A stretch of DNA of 64,000 nucleotides from Campylorhamphus procurvoides. Lineage: Eukaryota; Chordata; Aves; Passeriformes; Dendrocolaptidae. Position 1 is the first letter of the stretch, and each line of letters begins with the position of its first letter. The position numbers were made by a program, and so were the translations under genes. Location: the NCBI GenBank assembly GCA_013396655.1, contig WBMV01004893.1, positions 1 through 64,000 on the forward strand, given 5' to 3'. Shown here piece by piece: positions 51,214-64,000 of the stretch. The notes under the pieces were generated by a model, which saw nothing but the letters and a program-made list of their open reading frames with translations, had not been told where the DNA came from and made no database searches.

Positions 51214-54200
51214 CAATAGCTTTCAGCTAATGATGGTAGAGAGAGCAGGGAGCCTTTATTGTACTGATGTAATCTTCACTCTTACATCCCAAAACACTCA
51301 GTGGCTAAGAGGGCAATGCAGTGGTTTGATTTTTGGTGAGTTAAGCTGTTTCTATTTTCTCCTTTTTCTCTCCCTCTTACAGGGTCTGAGGGGAAAATAG
51401 TTACTCAGTAATCCTATTGCACTCACTATTGCCTTCTCCAAATAACTGTTCTTCTAGCATCTGACATTAAAATATTCTTAATTTTGTCTTCATAGACAGA
51501 TAAAGAGAATGATACTTAGAATGTGTTTAGGTTGCATTATAGAGATTTCTACAGAGGAAAAATATTTAGCTAGGTAAAAATGGATTTTGATATGTTACAG
51601 ATTACTCATAATAATATATATGTTTATGTACACCAAAGAAGGTATTTACGGCATATTAAAGAACACTTCCTTATGCAGTGAATGTTTTCTTCCCTGTTCC
51701 CTGATTTTTGCCTATATATATTAATAACGTTTAGACAAGAGACTAACCTTGACTGTATTAGATGTTCAAAACACCTGAAACACATCTGCACTGAGAAGTT
51801 CTGACTGAAGTCGTCCTGCTGCTTGTAGTAAGAAGCCATCTAGAAAGTGCTTGTTGCATTAAGCAATCACCAAATACCTTCTTAAGGCTGAGACAAGACT
51901 TAATAGAAACTGAAAAGAGCACCTGATAATCACTCAGGCTGCCAAATAGCTGAATTTAACTGCTAATCACAAACTAAAAAAAGCTACAAGCCACACCGAA
52001 TTAAGAGAATTTTATCTGCATGGGCAATATGTTTTTCTGGAACAAGATAGGTTCTGTCATTCCTGGCAATAGAAGTGCAGTAATTCCACAATGGTACAAG
52101 ATGCAACTTTCACCTTACTCACTGCATCAGCCAAATTATTGCATGCATCTATGATATCTGACATAGCTGCAAAGGTCTCTTTCACAGAACTAATGCAATT
52201 GACTGGAGAACAATCTTTTTGTCTACATTTTAGCTTCATAAATTATATTTTTTTTTATAATTGCATGAATTCCCACCTTTATTTATGAAAATAAGGGAGC
52301 CATTTCCCCATGGTAATAGGCTATTCCACTGATGTCATGTATTAAGCATAGCAATAGTTCTGAAAAAGAAGTAGTATAATAATTCATATATAATTTAAAT
52401 TAGTCAAATGACCCCTCAAAGAGGAAAAAAATTATATTGCCTAAAAAATTTCCTATTGCCACAGAGTTTTAATTACTTTAAAGGAGGTCATGATGGATAT
52501 AGTCAAAACCAAAGAAAGCCTGCAAAACAAAAGAAAAGCACCAATCTTTAAAGGTGGTGGATGTAAATCATCTGTAATAGCCAAGGATTGTCAGTGATTC
52601 AATGATTAGACAAACACTGCAGAGATCTTTACAGGTTCAGATGGTGAATGTTTCAATAATTTCTACAAAAGAAATCAGTTCTTCTTCAGATGGGTAGCCA
52701 AAATCCTAAGTCACTCCTGAAAATGAAGGCTGATTATAGGATTCACTTCAAGCTCATGTACGTCATCAGTAATCAGCTGAAATTACAAATTAGAGACATA
52801 TTATCACTAGCCAAGTTAAATGTAAATTAGACAGGAGAAAAAGAATCTAAGCAGTATCACCTGGTTTAGAAGGAAAGCAGAAAACAAAAATAGATCACTT
52901 TTTTCACTTTTATTTGCATATTCCAGTTCAAGACACTTGATAGGTAAATTTAATTTTATCAATTTGCAATTTAGAAAGAAGAATAATTCTCTCCAATACC
53001 CTGTAGTCAATGGTACTAATGAAATCTTAAATTACTGTCACAGGGATGTACAAAATAACATATATGGTTATTAAAATATCAGAACACAGGATATATTAGG
53101 AAATGGATTTAATGGAAAGAATCCTAAAACTTGGTTGCATATTTATTATTTTTATTTTATTTATGTGCCACAACAAGCCATACTGTGAAATATTTTACTC
53201 AGAAAGCAGAAATAGTCTGCCCTATGCTATCAATGTTAAACTTCACCTTGATGGATGTGACTTCACAATCAACCATGTTGTATGAAACTAGGCAGTGATT
53301 GTTTGTAGTTACCTTCTGTGAAATCTCTGCCTTTTGTGCTGTAGAGAGAGTTTTCAAGGAGCCTAACTTAAGTGACAAGTATCAGTTGTGCTTTATAACA
53401 TGAGTGATAAGGTCTATGTGAGTTTTAAAATGCATTTTTTTCTCCCTCTCAGTGATTCTGAAAGATGAGTCACCATTGGACAATCTCTCAGATCATAGCC
53501 AGAACATCCATGCACAGGAAAATGAAATATAAGAATGGGAGACACATTTATGACACCTTGGAGCTGAATTATGTGGATCTCACTGTATCTTAGTACTACT
53601 TCAGTACATGTTCCAGATCAAATGCTCCTTCAAAATCTTACATGGCCACGTGTGTTGATCATTCTGTTCAGCTTACTAGTCCCGGGCCTGTGCACCTGTT
53701 TTAAGTATTAAGGAAAAAGGTGATTATGAAGGTTACGATTCCAAGCTCAATAAAGGTCAGAAATGAAAGCTATTGTGTGGCTGGTCAGCAATAAGGTTGG
53801 AATGCTTTGGTCCCATAAAAACATGGACTGGTATGGGCTGCCTCACCCTGCAGGAAGCTGAGCAGCTGAGACCATGGCTGAGTTGCTATCCAACAACCTC
53901 AGTTAAAAATAAAAACAACAACAAAAAAAGTTACTTTTTCTTATATTTTTCCATCTCATTTTGACTGATATTTTCATCTCTTTAAATAACTATTTCAAAG
54001 TTTTTCTTTACTATTTTAAGGGAAACCTTATATTGTCTGATGAAATTTGTGACTTATAAAAGTTTAAAAGTAGGTTGGTTCTCTTCACTGAGGATTGCTG
54101 TTTGGTTTTGTTAACCCAAGTGCTCATATGGGCCTCTTTCAGCATGTCACTGTTGCGGCTTGGAACTCCCCTTGCAATTAGAATCTGGAGAAGAGGAAAA

Positions 54201-57035
54201 AGGCAAGAGGAAAGAAAAATCTGACAAGGAGATGAGGCGCCAGTGAAGGGGTTGAAAGTTAGAAACTGTCGTAATGAAGTTTGTCCATTAACTGAATTCA
54301 TTCCTATCGTTCACAAGCAATTATTATCTACTTCGGGTGAAACTGTCTTATTTTTAAGTTTGGCTCATGATTCACTCAGCAGACAAAATTCTCCTAGTAT
54401 AAGACTGGTTTCTTGCTCAAATCCGGAAAGGAAAGGATGCTGTTGTATGTGGTACTTGTGCTTTACAAGCATTGAAATAGAATGGATGCCTTCATCTCAG
54501 GGCAGCTAAACTTTGGCTTTGAAAAACGGAGTCTGTCTCTGACAGTCAAGAGTTCCTGTGTGATGCTCCACAGTCCCTTACATCAGATGTTTCACAGAGG
54601 GTCAATAACAATGTGCTTCTTATTTCTGAGTGCCTGCCTCAAGATCCCGATGGCTGAGAAGAAAAAGCACTGAGCAGTCACAGCTGCAATTAAAGTGAAT
54701 GGGTGCTGTGATTGAAGGTGCAGATTATTATAAAATGTGACAAAACTCCACAATCTGGACCCTGGGTAGCTCAGCATTGACTGTTGTCTGTGTGTCTCTG
54801 CTGCCTGTCTGTAAAGTGGAATATATTACTCTGTCACTTCGGAGAGGTTTTGTTAAGATAAATTAACTTTCAGGAAGCTCTCAGAGCTTTGCATGATGAG
54901 CACCATGGGGAAGCCCAGAAGAAAATGAATAATTCTGCCTTCAGCTCAAGGTTTGAGTGGTGTGCATGGGTGAGGCCTAGGGACACACACTGAACAATGA
55001 AAATAAACAAAATGTCAAAGACCTGTTGATTAATGGAATTCCATTCTTTACATAACCTTAATGAGGTGGGGGGAGAATCTAGAAAAAATCCCTATGTCAT
55101 GGTGTATTTAAAGACTACATGATTTTGCATATGAAGGGAGGCAGTTTAATTCTTGCTTTGCTGTCTCTTGAGTACTTGATTTGCAGCTTTAAAAAATGTT
55201 CTTTCAGTACAGGTTTTTACGTATAGCAAAACATTTATAGCTCTCTCTCTACCATTGTCTCTCTCTACTGTTAGGTAGCTGGGAAGAAAGGCCACAGAAC
55301 CTTACAATGAGACCTTAGGCACCAATCCAAATGTTGGGGTTTTTTTCCCTGATTTTGTCTTTGCTTTTATTAGAGAAAAGCTAAAAAAACCACCAAAAAC
55401 CCTGAAAAACCTGTTTTAAGCACAGTCTGTACCTTGGGTTTATGGAAAACCAGTGAAGCTAAACATATTATACAGAAAACCTTGATACCTTGATTCCGTA
55501 TTACTTTTCTTATGAAATTCCTCCGTGTTCCTGTCCTTTTCTTTTTTTTCCCCAAGTTGGCTCATATTCAGAATACTGTAGACATATCTTTACAGTATGA
55601 TAAATTAATTTTGATTTAAGCAAGTTTTTAAAAACTGGAGTTCCTAGGTTGTTTAGTATCATATAATCAGAACTTCTTATCAAACCAAACAAAAAGTTAG
55701 ATGCGGAAATACTATTTTAGGACTTTCTGCTTTCTAAATTATGGGTATTGACTGCAGCTTTTCAGAATTTAACCTTCACTGACTTTCACTTTGATTTCTC
55801 CATTTTTTGCCTCTTTGTGTCCCTCAGAGTGTGAGTCCCAAACACAATAATAGTTGAGGTGGTTTCTTGGAAGAAAGGCACACTGGAGGGCAGGACAGTG
55901 ACTGGACTGTTTTCTCCGTTATTCAGTGTGTGGTTACTGAGGGATGTGCGCCACATGTTCAAAAGGATGGAGAGGCCTGGAGTCAGCTATCAAGCTGGTC
56001 AGATAGAAAACTTCATTCCTTTCTTTGAACCATGCTAAGGCAAATAAAACTCTGACCATGAAAGAATTTTTTTTTAATTTGGTATTGGACCCAGACTTTG
56101 CTTGATTCTTTAAGATCTGTGCTTTTGATGAAGGCAAAAGTGTTCTCACAGTGCGCAGAACGCATACTTAATATTCTTAAAGGAGTAACAAAAGGATACT
56201 TCCTGGTGAATTAATATTTTTCACTTTTTAGTTTCTCCTTTTTCCCTGTCTTCACTGGCACAGGCATATTGGGTGTAACTCCACACTGAATTAGCAACAA
56301 AGAAAGTAGAATAGGTGTTACATGAAAGTTTTTTGTGTTTTCTTTTTAGTTTGAAATTCTACCATGAATCCTGAAAGTAGAGAGTAGCCTTAGGGAGAAA
56401 TTATTTTCTTGCAAGACAAGTTCTTTATTTAGCACTTGAAAATACTTTTCTGTTGTTTCATGGTAGGTGTTATCTGTTCATTTATTTTTGAAGCAAAATT
56501 CCATTTAAATAAGTATATATGAACAACACTGCTCTGTGGTAATTTTTGTTAAGTTGTAATTTGCAATTAAGTTTGTTTGTTAAGCATTATGAATGTCAAA
56601 AAGTTGTACAAATTTAACTGTATTTACAGTCTTATGAACTTTTACTTACTAAAGCAGCTGCATTTCAAAAAAATCCCAGTCCATATCAAAATTAAATTAT
56701 GACATTGCTGTCTAAATTACATTTTTAAGGATTTTTTGTTTGTGTTTTTAGTTTATGCTATGCCTAGCCCTCTTGTGGACAGTTCTTTAGGAAAGGAGAC
56801 GGCTGAGGATAGCAACAGCTGTTTGCAACTTTTACCAGCAAGCTGGGCAAGTCAGTGGAACTTGTGAACAAGACAGGCTGTGCAAAATACCAGTTGATCA
56901 CTGTCTGTCTGTGGTCAGCTAGCACAAGATCACTACTTATGATTATTTATCCAGAAAAGCATATGGCACTTACAAAACTTTTCAGCTGAAGAATTCAATT
57001 TCTTTTAGCTATTCCTCAAATGCCTTTATGCTGTT
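51214..57035. other. Upstream intergenic DNA, no gene seen
   Basis: About 5.8 kb of AT-rich sequence on the 5' side of VSTM2A. I see no gene, RNA or confident repeat in it. The stretch at 53780-53890 is more GC-rich than its surroundings and may be an old repeat, but I could not place it. Confidence 0.65.
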
Positions 57036-57190
57036 TTGGTTTTAGTTTCTCTGTTTGGTTTTGTTTGTTTGTTTGTTTGGTGGGTTTTTTTTTATTTTAA
57101 AAACAGCAACAAAAATCCCCCAAACCAAAACAATCCCCAGAGGATCAACAGCAACAAACCAACCACCACCACCAAAACAAAACAAAAAAA
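57036..57190. repeat. G/T-rich tract facing an A/C-rich tract
   Basis: 57036-57090 is made of GTTT and GGTTTT units. 57100-57190 is made of AAAC, CCAAA and CAACA units. The two halves are roughly complementary in composition, so an imperfect hairpin could form. Confidence 0.75.
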
Positions 57191-57802
57191 GAAAACATAT
57201 CTCATAAACCCATGCAGTCAAGTACATCTATCTTGAAAAAGAAGTTTTTGAATTAATAAAATTATAATCTTTCATTATGCAGTTGATGGGAACAAATATA
57301 AGAATTTCAAAATAAAGCAGGCGGTTTGTGTCAACAATAGATATTGAATAGCCCTTTGAGGTAAGCCAGTGACAATGCAAAATACCTACTATAATGCCTT
57401 TCAACAAATTCGAAAGTTTCATAAAGGAGGTGGTGAAAAGTGACTGATTTTTCTCTCACTTTTTTAAAAAATATTTTATTAAATCTTCCATATCTAGTGA
57501 ATCAGTAGGAATGGTTTCCACTGTTTTTTCATGTGACTACACTTCATAAAGAAAATTACATCCATAGTATGATGTATCAATAAGGATGACATAATTTGCC
57601 CCTTAATACCTACCCTGTAATAAATCCATCATACTAGTAACAACCATAGAACACCTGTCCACAGCCTACAGGAAATGCCTTTTTCAGTAATCGTTTATTA
57701 GATAATCACTTTCTTTAACATTCAAAATTAGGTTTAAAGTTTAAAAAAACCCAAACAAACAAAAAAGAAAACCACTGTAATTTCGATTGTTTGAAGCTAT
57801 GT

Positions 57803-57890
57803 GGGGATATGATTTAGTGGTGGACTTGGAAGTGCTGGGTTAAAGGTTGAACCCAAAGATCTTAAAGAGTTTTTCCCAACATAAATTATC
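57803..57890 (+). mobile_element. CR1 LINE 3'-end fragment
   Basis: Contains ATGATTTAGTGGTGGACTTG, then AGTGCTGGGTTAAAGGTTGA and AAGATCTTAAAGAGTTTTTC followed by CCAACATAAA, the forward CR1 tail with several substitutions. The terminal octamers are lost. Confidence 0.85.
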
Positions 57891-58179
57891 CTATAAGTCA
57901 ATGATTCTACTTTAAAGAGACATATTCTTTAACAACTAAATAAACTTTTGATTGTCTAAGTACAAGTATTCATCATCTTCTGTACAGGAAAAGCCTGAAG
58001 GACTATTCACGATTCTGCATTTTGACAACACAATTATTAATTAGAAGCTTAAAGACAGAAGTGGATCCATGTTGAAGTGTGAATATGCCTGTGATTAAAT
58101 GATAGGATTTGCTGATTGGAAATGATTGATAGGTTGCTTTGGGTTTTTAGGATGATTTGTCAGTAGGATTTAATTTGAG

Positions 58180-58318
58180 CTTTTTTTTTTTTCCTGTGCT
58201 TGGCTTTTTTTGTTTGGTTCGTTGGGTTTTGGGGGTTAGTTTTGTTTGGGAGGTTTTTGTGAGTTTTTTGTTTGTTTGTTTTGGTGTGAGTTTTTGGGTT
58301 TGGGTTTTTTTTTTTGAG
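58180..58318. repeat. G/T-rich low-complexity tract
   Basis: About 140 bases of GGTTTTTG, TTTGTTTG and GTGAG units on the plus strand between two CR1 fragments. Confidence 0.88.
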
Positions 58319-58797
58319 AGATTTTCTGTTAGGACTATGATTTGGAATATTGTTAAACAAAATAAGCCATGAAATAAAGCTAAATTAACTTTAATTGAGA
58401 TAAACTATTAAAATAGCTTCCTGTCTTTGGGACATTCTTAATATCTCCTCATTTTCCATTTGACACAAAAGCTGATTTAACTAATGGGAGTCTTTTATTT
58501 GACTTCAGTGGCCTAGAGTTCACAGTTTCTTTGAAGGATACAGAATAGTGTTGACTATAAAAATCCGATCTTTGTCACTCACTTGGACGTTGTCAGTGTG
58601 TTTCTTAAAGTCAAACTTTAAAATTATTCTCAGAAAGAACATTCTTATTTAAAAATAAGATTTCTGACTTGGTTAGTCAAACTGCCAATGTTTAACATAT
58701 GTATGGTCAGGAGGTCTTGTGGTTTGGGATTATAATGAAAACACTTTTGGAATGTACAAAGCTTGACCAGAACTCAAATCGAACATGGGATAGACTC

Positions 58798-58948
58798 GAA
58801 TGGACTACCTAGGGAGGTGGTAGAGTCACTGTCTCTGGGTGTGGCGCTTAATGCAATGGTCTAGTTGACATGGTGGTGTTCAGTCAAAAGTTGGACTCAA
58901 TGATCTCAAAGGTCTTTTCCAACCTAATTGATACTGTGATTCTTTTAT
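58798..58948 (+). mobile_element. CR1 LINE 3' end, forward orientation
   Basis: Follows the CR1 3' region from GGGAGGTGGTAGAGTCACTG through GACATGGTGGTGTTCAGTC and GTTGGACTCAATGATCTCAA to TCTTTTCCAACCTAATTGAT, ending with the octamer-like ACTGTGATTCTTTT. About 20 bases expected after CTGTCTCTGG seem to be missing. Confidence 0.93.
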
Positions 58949-61900
58949 TCAACTGAACTGGATCAAAACCTTCAGTATCTTTTTAGTCACTATCTGGTTT
59001 ATTTCACTTATTCTTCAGCATTCCTGTTCTTTTAGGATTATGCAGTTTTAGGTATCTAGGAAATACCATTTGTAGCTAACTAGTTTTTCCAATACTTCAT
59101 TTGTCACCTTGATTACTAGCTTGTTATTTTGACAGGGTAAGGAAAAACATAACCTGAAATAAAACTTCTGAATCTCTGTAGTTTCTTTCTCCTCTTCATT
59201 TTTTTTCAGTATTATTTTATTTTATTTAATTTCTTTCTGAATAAGGGGAAAATATCTGGGATACAGGAAATACAAAAAGCCACACACCAACCCTAATGTT
59301 GTAAAGCAAGCATGACTCTAAATGCCCTTCTTTGAAACACTTGTAAAGGATATAATTCAGAAACTGGAAGGGGGGAATCTATGAGAGGAGAGTGAATTCA
59401 GACACAGCATGCTGTGTAACCAAACAAAAGAGTGTTGCCTTTCATTGTTTAATATTCCTAGCAGTAAGGTGGTACCACTTAGGATGTTGAAAAGTAACAC
59501 ATGGTGGGGCATATAATTAAGTGAAGCCTGAAGAATAATTATGCAAGTACAGCTCAGCATAATGAGGAACCAGGGCTGGGGGTTTTAATATCCTATTTTG
59601 ACATTAAGTACAAAATTGAAATGTGACGCTAATACAACTGTTGGAAATGGAAGAAACCTGCAGATACAGGCATTTCAACCAAAAAAAGACTATTTTTGCC
59701 TTCCGTAGAATACTACTATTCTATATTTTATTTAAGTAAAATAAAATTTTATTTATTAAGGGCTGGATATAATTTCAGAAGAAAAAACCTGAGAATATCC
59801 ATTCATCTAAATAAAACTGGCTCCGTTCCTCTGTTGAAATATTTATATTTTTCTCTGTAGTCATTCAAATAAAATGTCACAATTACTCTGAAAAGTGAAA
59901 TACCAACTAAATCCAAGTTTCTGAGCTATTCAGAAGAAGCTATTGGAAACTGAATGTTTCAGCATGAGCCTGTTCACGAGGGACAGCTCTAGAGTGGCTA
60001 GAACAGCAGCTTTTTGCTGCCATTTCAGAAGATTACAAGAGAATTTAATTAATACAGCATTTGGAAGAGTAAAAAGATGTCTGTCCAAGATAATTTTCTA
60101 ATTCTGGGACCTATCTTGAGTTGCAGTGGGCTTTTCTATGACTACATGAGAAGTATTTTAAAGGGAGAACCAGAAGGTGTTTTGAATGTCATAATTAGTG
60201 CTGTCTTTGCGCTCTGGGTACAAGGGTTATGAAAGTAACAACTGTAATATTTGTTTAACTGGCAATAGTTGGATCTTCAATACTTCTCTGAAACTGGGGA
60301 GGAACTCAGTTGCTTGTGCTAAAGCTGTTTACTGGTGTTACTGGGTTTGCTAGACTGTCTCAGGCTTGGGGTTGGCAGTTGCACAACAAAGCTTCGAATA
60401 ATCCCATATCTGTTTGAGACGGCAGCTAGAGATGAGTCAGGATATCCCAAGGTGCCATTTAGGCACCAGGTTCCTATGTTTAGGCAACCAATGCCCTCAT
60501 AAGATTTCCATGGTTCCATCTATTCTTCTATAAAATAAGAGACCAAGAGAAAGACATTAACATTCATCTATACTCACATAATCCACTTAGTAGGATGAAG
60601 AATCATAAGGTGGAGTATAGATATAGAAATCTATGAAAAGCCAAAATAAATCCTGATGATAGTAACATTTTCTGAGAATGCTTTTAGTTCACTCCATAAA
60701 TCCATAATATTAAGCTTTAGAAACAGAAGAAAGCTTTGGGAAAACAATTCTTCTGTTACTGAGATCAAGGGATTCTGCCTTCTGTCTCTTTTAGATTAAA
60801 AAAAAATAAGTAATACTTTTCTCAGGAAGATTTTTGTAAGGTTTTGGTAGAAAAAGTTGTCTCTTTAAATTTTAAAAATCTTCACCTCTTGGTGCCAGGA
60901 GAGATGTCAAATTGTTGGTGTTGCACCATGAATTCCAATGGTATCTTGCACTCCTGATAATCTGATTCTGTAATTTCAGATCAGTATTCTCTAAATAGTT
61001 GAAGAAACAATTTCAAGCCAGGCAAATTAAATGGATGTTGGTTTCACGCTTCCATACAACCTTCTTTCTCAAGTGGAAACTCCAATCTGCAGGCAGCTTT
61101 TAATTGTTTTAATTGTTTTCCATTATATACACAAACAGTAAATATATTTAGTGGTGGCTGGTTTGTATTATCGCAAAGTAATGCTAAGAAAATCTGAATT
61201 ATTGGCACAGTACCTGAAGGAGAAAGAAATAAACCAAAATGTCTTTTGCATCTAGATCTCTATTTGATTGAAGATAATTTAAAACAATTTAAAAGTTCAT
61301 GTAAAATTTTGCTTGGAAGACAAAGACACAGAGGGATAAGGTGACCAGGGCACAAATCACTTGGATCTCTACAAGTGAAAACGTATGTCACTTATTGTAG
61401 AAAAGAGGTTGGCTGACCCTGCTGAACACGTCTGAGAACCTGACCCATAAACATTAGGAAGAAGCTACCTGCCAAGAATGCTCAATTTATGTTGCCTGCC
61501 ACATCTTTACAGCTGGAACAGGAGATGCTTGAAAGCCTCTTTTTCTTTTCTTTTTTTTTTTTATTTTGCTTAATAGCAAGGTAAAAGTCTGCCTTCTCTT
61601 GAATCTGAAGTAGGACAGTGAGTCATTCTAATTCTTTGTACTGTAAAGTTGGAGGCATTACAGAGGGCAGTGCTCTGTACTATAAAGCCAAAGTGAGCAT
61701 TTCAGGTGCAATTCTCTCCAGTACTGGTGTAAGTACTGTGATGGTAGTTACCACATAATGCACAGCACTGCTACACAAGCTGACTCCTGGGGAGCATTTA
61801 GTAAATTGTAAAGGTCTGTGAAAGCACAAAATAAAGAAAGATGGACTTTTCTTCTGAACACACTAGTCTCATGCCATCAGGTACTGTGAAGAGCAGTAAG

Positions 61901-64000
61901 AAGTTGAAAGTTGCCCTGCAGCAGCAACTGCCCCTGCACTTAATGAAAAAGGATGGCTCCATCCTTGGCCTGTAAAACCATAAAGTGATGCCTGAAGAGA
62001 AATGCCTTCCAGCAGCATCCCACAGGAAGGGTGCAGGGCAGAGAGCAGGGTGACTTTCACACTATGACTAGGCTACTGAGGGCTTCTTTGAAATCATGCC
62101 AATTTCTCTGTCTGTCCCAAAGCACACCCTGGCTATGCCCGTTAGTTGTGGCCAACAAATAAAATAAAGGGCCAGACTGCCCTCCTGTGTGATGCACAAA
62201 TTGATCTGAAGCACCCATGAGGTATTGGGAAACAGAAGCTCACAGCATGAAAATTCCGCCCTTCAGTGAGCAATCTACATGTCAAAATGCAGTTTTAAAA
62301 TGTTTTGATGAAAAAAACCACAGTTCAGCCTTCTGGTTAAATCCTATCAGGCATGCATTTAGAGGAGCTCAGCTCTGATCCTTGTTCTGGCATTGACTTC
62401 CTCTGCTTCACTGGGAACGCTGCATATAATTAGAAGTTTTTTATCCGTGTTTAAATTAAAGATGATAACTCTGTTTAAAGAGCTCAGGAATTCAGATATG
62501 AAAACTAGTGTATTGGTCCTAAGTTTAACTTGTCAGGGGTAACTCGCTAAAACTGCCTACTTGCTGTAGCACAGTGTCATTACTTTGTGTGCCCAGTTCC
62601 TCTGAGAGTGATGTTGCAATGTCAGGGTCTGACTGAGTTTTCTGGCATGGTACTGCCCTTCCTGGAGGTGCCATATGTCAGAGGAACATGAATAAACCCT
62701 AAATCAAATCCTCAACCCTGTTAGCTTTAGTGAGTTGCTCCATTTTGTATCTTGTAGAGTCTTAGTATTAAAAATGTAGAGAGACAGACGATTATCTACA
62801 GTATTTAAAAAAAAAAATTATCAGGGCTTTTTTGCTTCCATGCTTTGGAAGGATAATAAACAGGAAAATCCACTAAAAAAAAATAAAAAGCAACAAACAT
62901 AATATTTTCAGCTGCTGAGTATACCTTGGTTTGGACTCTCAGTCTGGGGTGCAGGTGTGACTTTTTCTCCTGCTGCTTTTCCATAGTTAGTTATAAAAGT
63001 CTGTCAAGGCTTTTCACAAAACAAATTCTTTGAAAATGTAGCGCTTTTTACTTATTTTTATTTATTTATTCTTAGAGCAACAACCATGTAAGACCTCTTT
63101 AAAGGAAAACAGCAGGAGCAAGTCCAGACAGCAAATGTAGCATACCAAGTCTTTTCTCAAAAATTCTTTCCCTCCCTCTTCCTGTGCCCCCCTTTCCACT
63201 GCAAATAAAGGACTGAAAAAAGGAGGAAAAGGCTTACAAAGCAATATTTGCATCCCTGCCTTTAGCTAGTCACGTTTTCCTAGCTTGAGGTGATATGCAT
63301 TATTGAAGAATGTCCAGCACTCTCAAGCAAATATGTGCCACTCAAATAAATAACTGCACACTATACTCCTCTGTACTCTTGGGCAGTGTTTATAATAACT
63401 GGCACACAGCCCAGTTTTCATTTTTCATCCTTGTTTTCATTTTTCAGGGAACAAATATTTTAGTAAATGTCTAAGATATACAGGGGCTGATCAGAATGAA
63501 GTAGCAAATTGTAATAATTGTTCAATCAACATTGCAGCATTGTGACAAAGCAATATTCAAATGTGCCTGCCAGCTGTCTAAGTCCATTCCCAGGCTAAGG
63601 ATCTGTATAGCAGCTGGTACTGTGAGATTCTGGGTGTCTAACCTCAGGGGTCTGTCTTAAAATATTGGGTTTGTGTTGCATAAAGGTATAGTTAGTTATT
63701 ATCTGGGAGTTAATTAACCAGTGTAAATTAATTTAGTAACATCTTCCTTTTATTGCAACCTGACACAAGGAATCTGCAACAATATTTAGTAAATTACAAC
63801 TTGAGCAATTCCCCATTAACTGCATAATTTCTCTCATAGATTCTGCTTCCGTAAGTTGTCCCACTAAACATTTTACTGCTTATAAGTTAGGATAATTATA
63901 GTGGACTGAACAGTGTCTGAGATTTCAAAAGAAGGCTTTTGTGGGTGATGAGCAGTTGCTCTTCCTTTTTATGATTCCCTGATAAAGGTCAGTCATTTAT
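58949..64000. other. Intergenic to window end, no gene seen
   Basis: About 5 kb of AT-rich sequence with short poly-A and poly-T runs (for example 61545-61562). I recognised no exon, RNA gene or mobile element. Confidence 0.65.

Noticed and set aside
1..64000. CRISPR arrays, operons, tRNA, rRNA or a novel multi-gene system
   Set aside because: No regularly spaced direct repeats with unique spacers, no compact gene clusters and no tRNA-like fold were noticed. The content is a single vertebrate gene with introns and flanking intergenic DNA.

Overview
The window is vertebrate, almost certainly bird, nuclear DNA. It has several 3' ends of CR1 LINEs carrying the avian terminal octamers, remnants of avian endogenous-retrovirus LTRs, long G/T-rich low-complexity tracts and an AT-rich background. 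The only recognisable protein-coding gene is a bird-like VSTM2A. The GGGACAGC-type minisatellite would suit a passerine, but I cannot fix the species.

Layout. Positions 35-4391 hold two near-identical 2178-bp copies separated by one N, which looks like an unmerged contig overlap. Positions 4392-26211 are intergenic: one well-formed solo LTR (7346-7713), an old CR1 trace, a decayed ERV LTR (about 14545-15330), a 0.5-kb CR1 (17121-17656) and simple repeats. Positions 26282-50493 hold VSTM2A on the minus strand in five coding exons (1: 50415-50493; 2: 48046-48212; 3: 46754-46804; 4: 43114-43450; 5: 26282-26370). They join in frame into 240 codons: signal peptide, one V-set immunoglobulin domain, and a basic Ser/Lys-rich tail. 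Intron 4 is 16.7 kb. Exon 3, a 51-nt exon, sits in a GC-rich island between a CR1 fragment and two G-rich minisatellites, one of which contains a 181-N gap. A second CpG-rich island lies inside intron 1. Positions 50494-64000 are the presumed 5' leader and promoter side, followed by intergenic DNA with G/T-rich tracts and two CR1 3' ends.

I found no CRISPR, operon, tRNA or rRNA, and no convincing second gene. I do not see an undescribed biological system. The most useful observations are the complete VSTM2A exon structure including the distant last exon, a possible read-through C-terminus, the unusual repeat setting of the in-frame 51-nt exon, the intron-1 island, a start-stop uORF, and the false duplication at the left edge.
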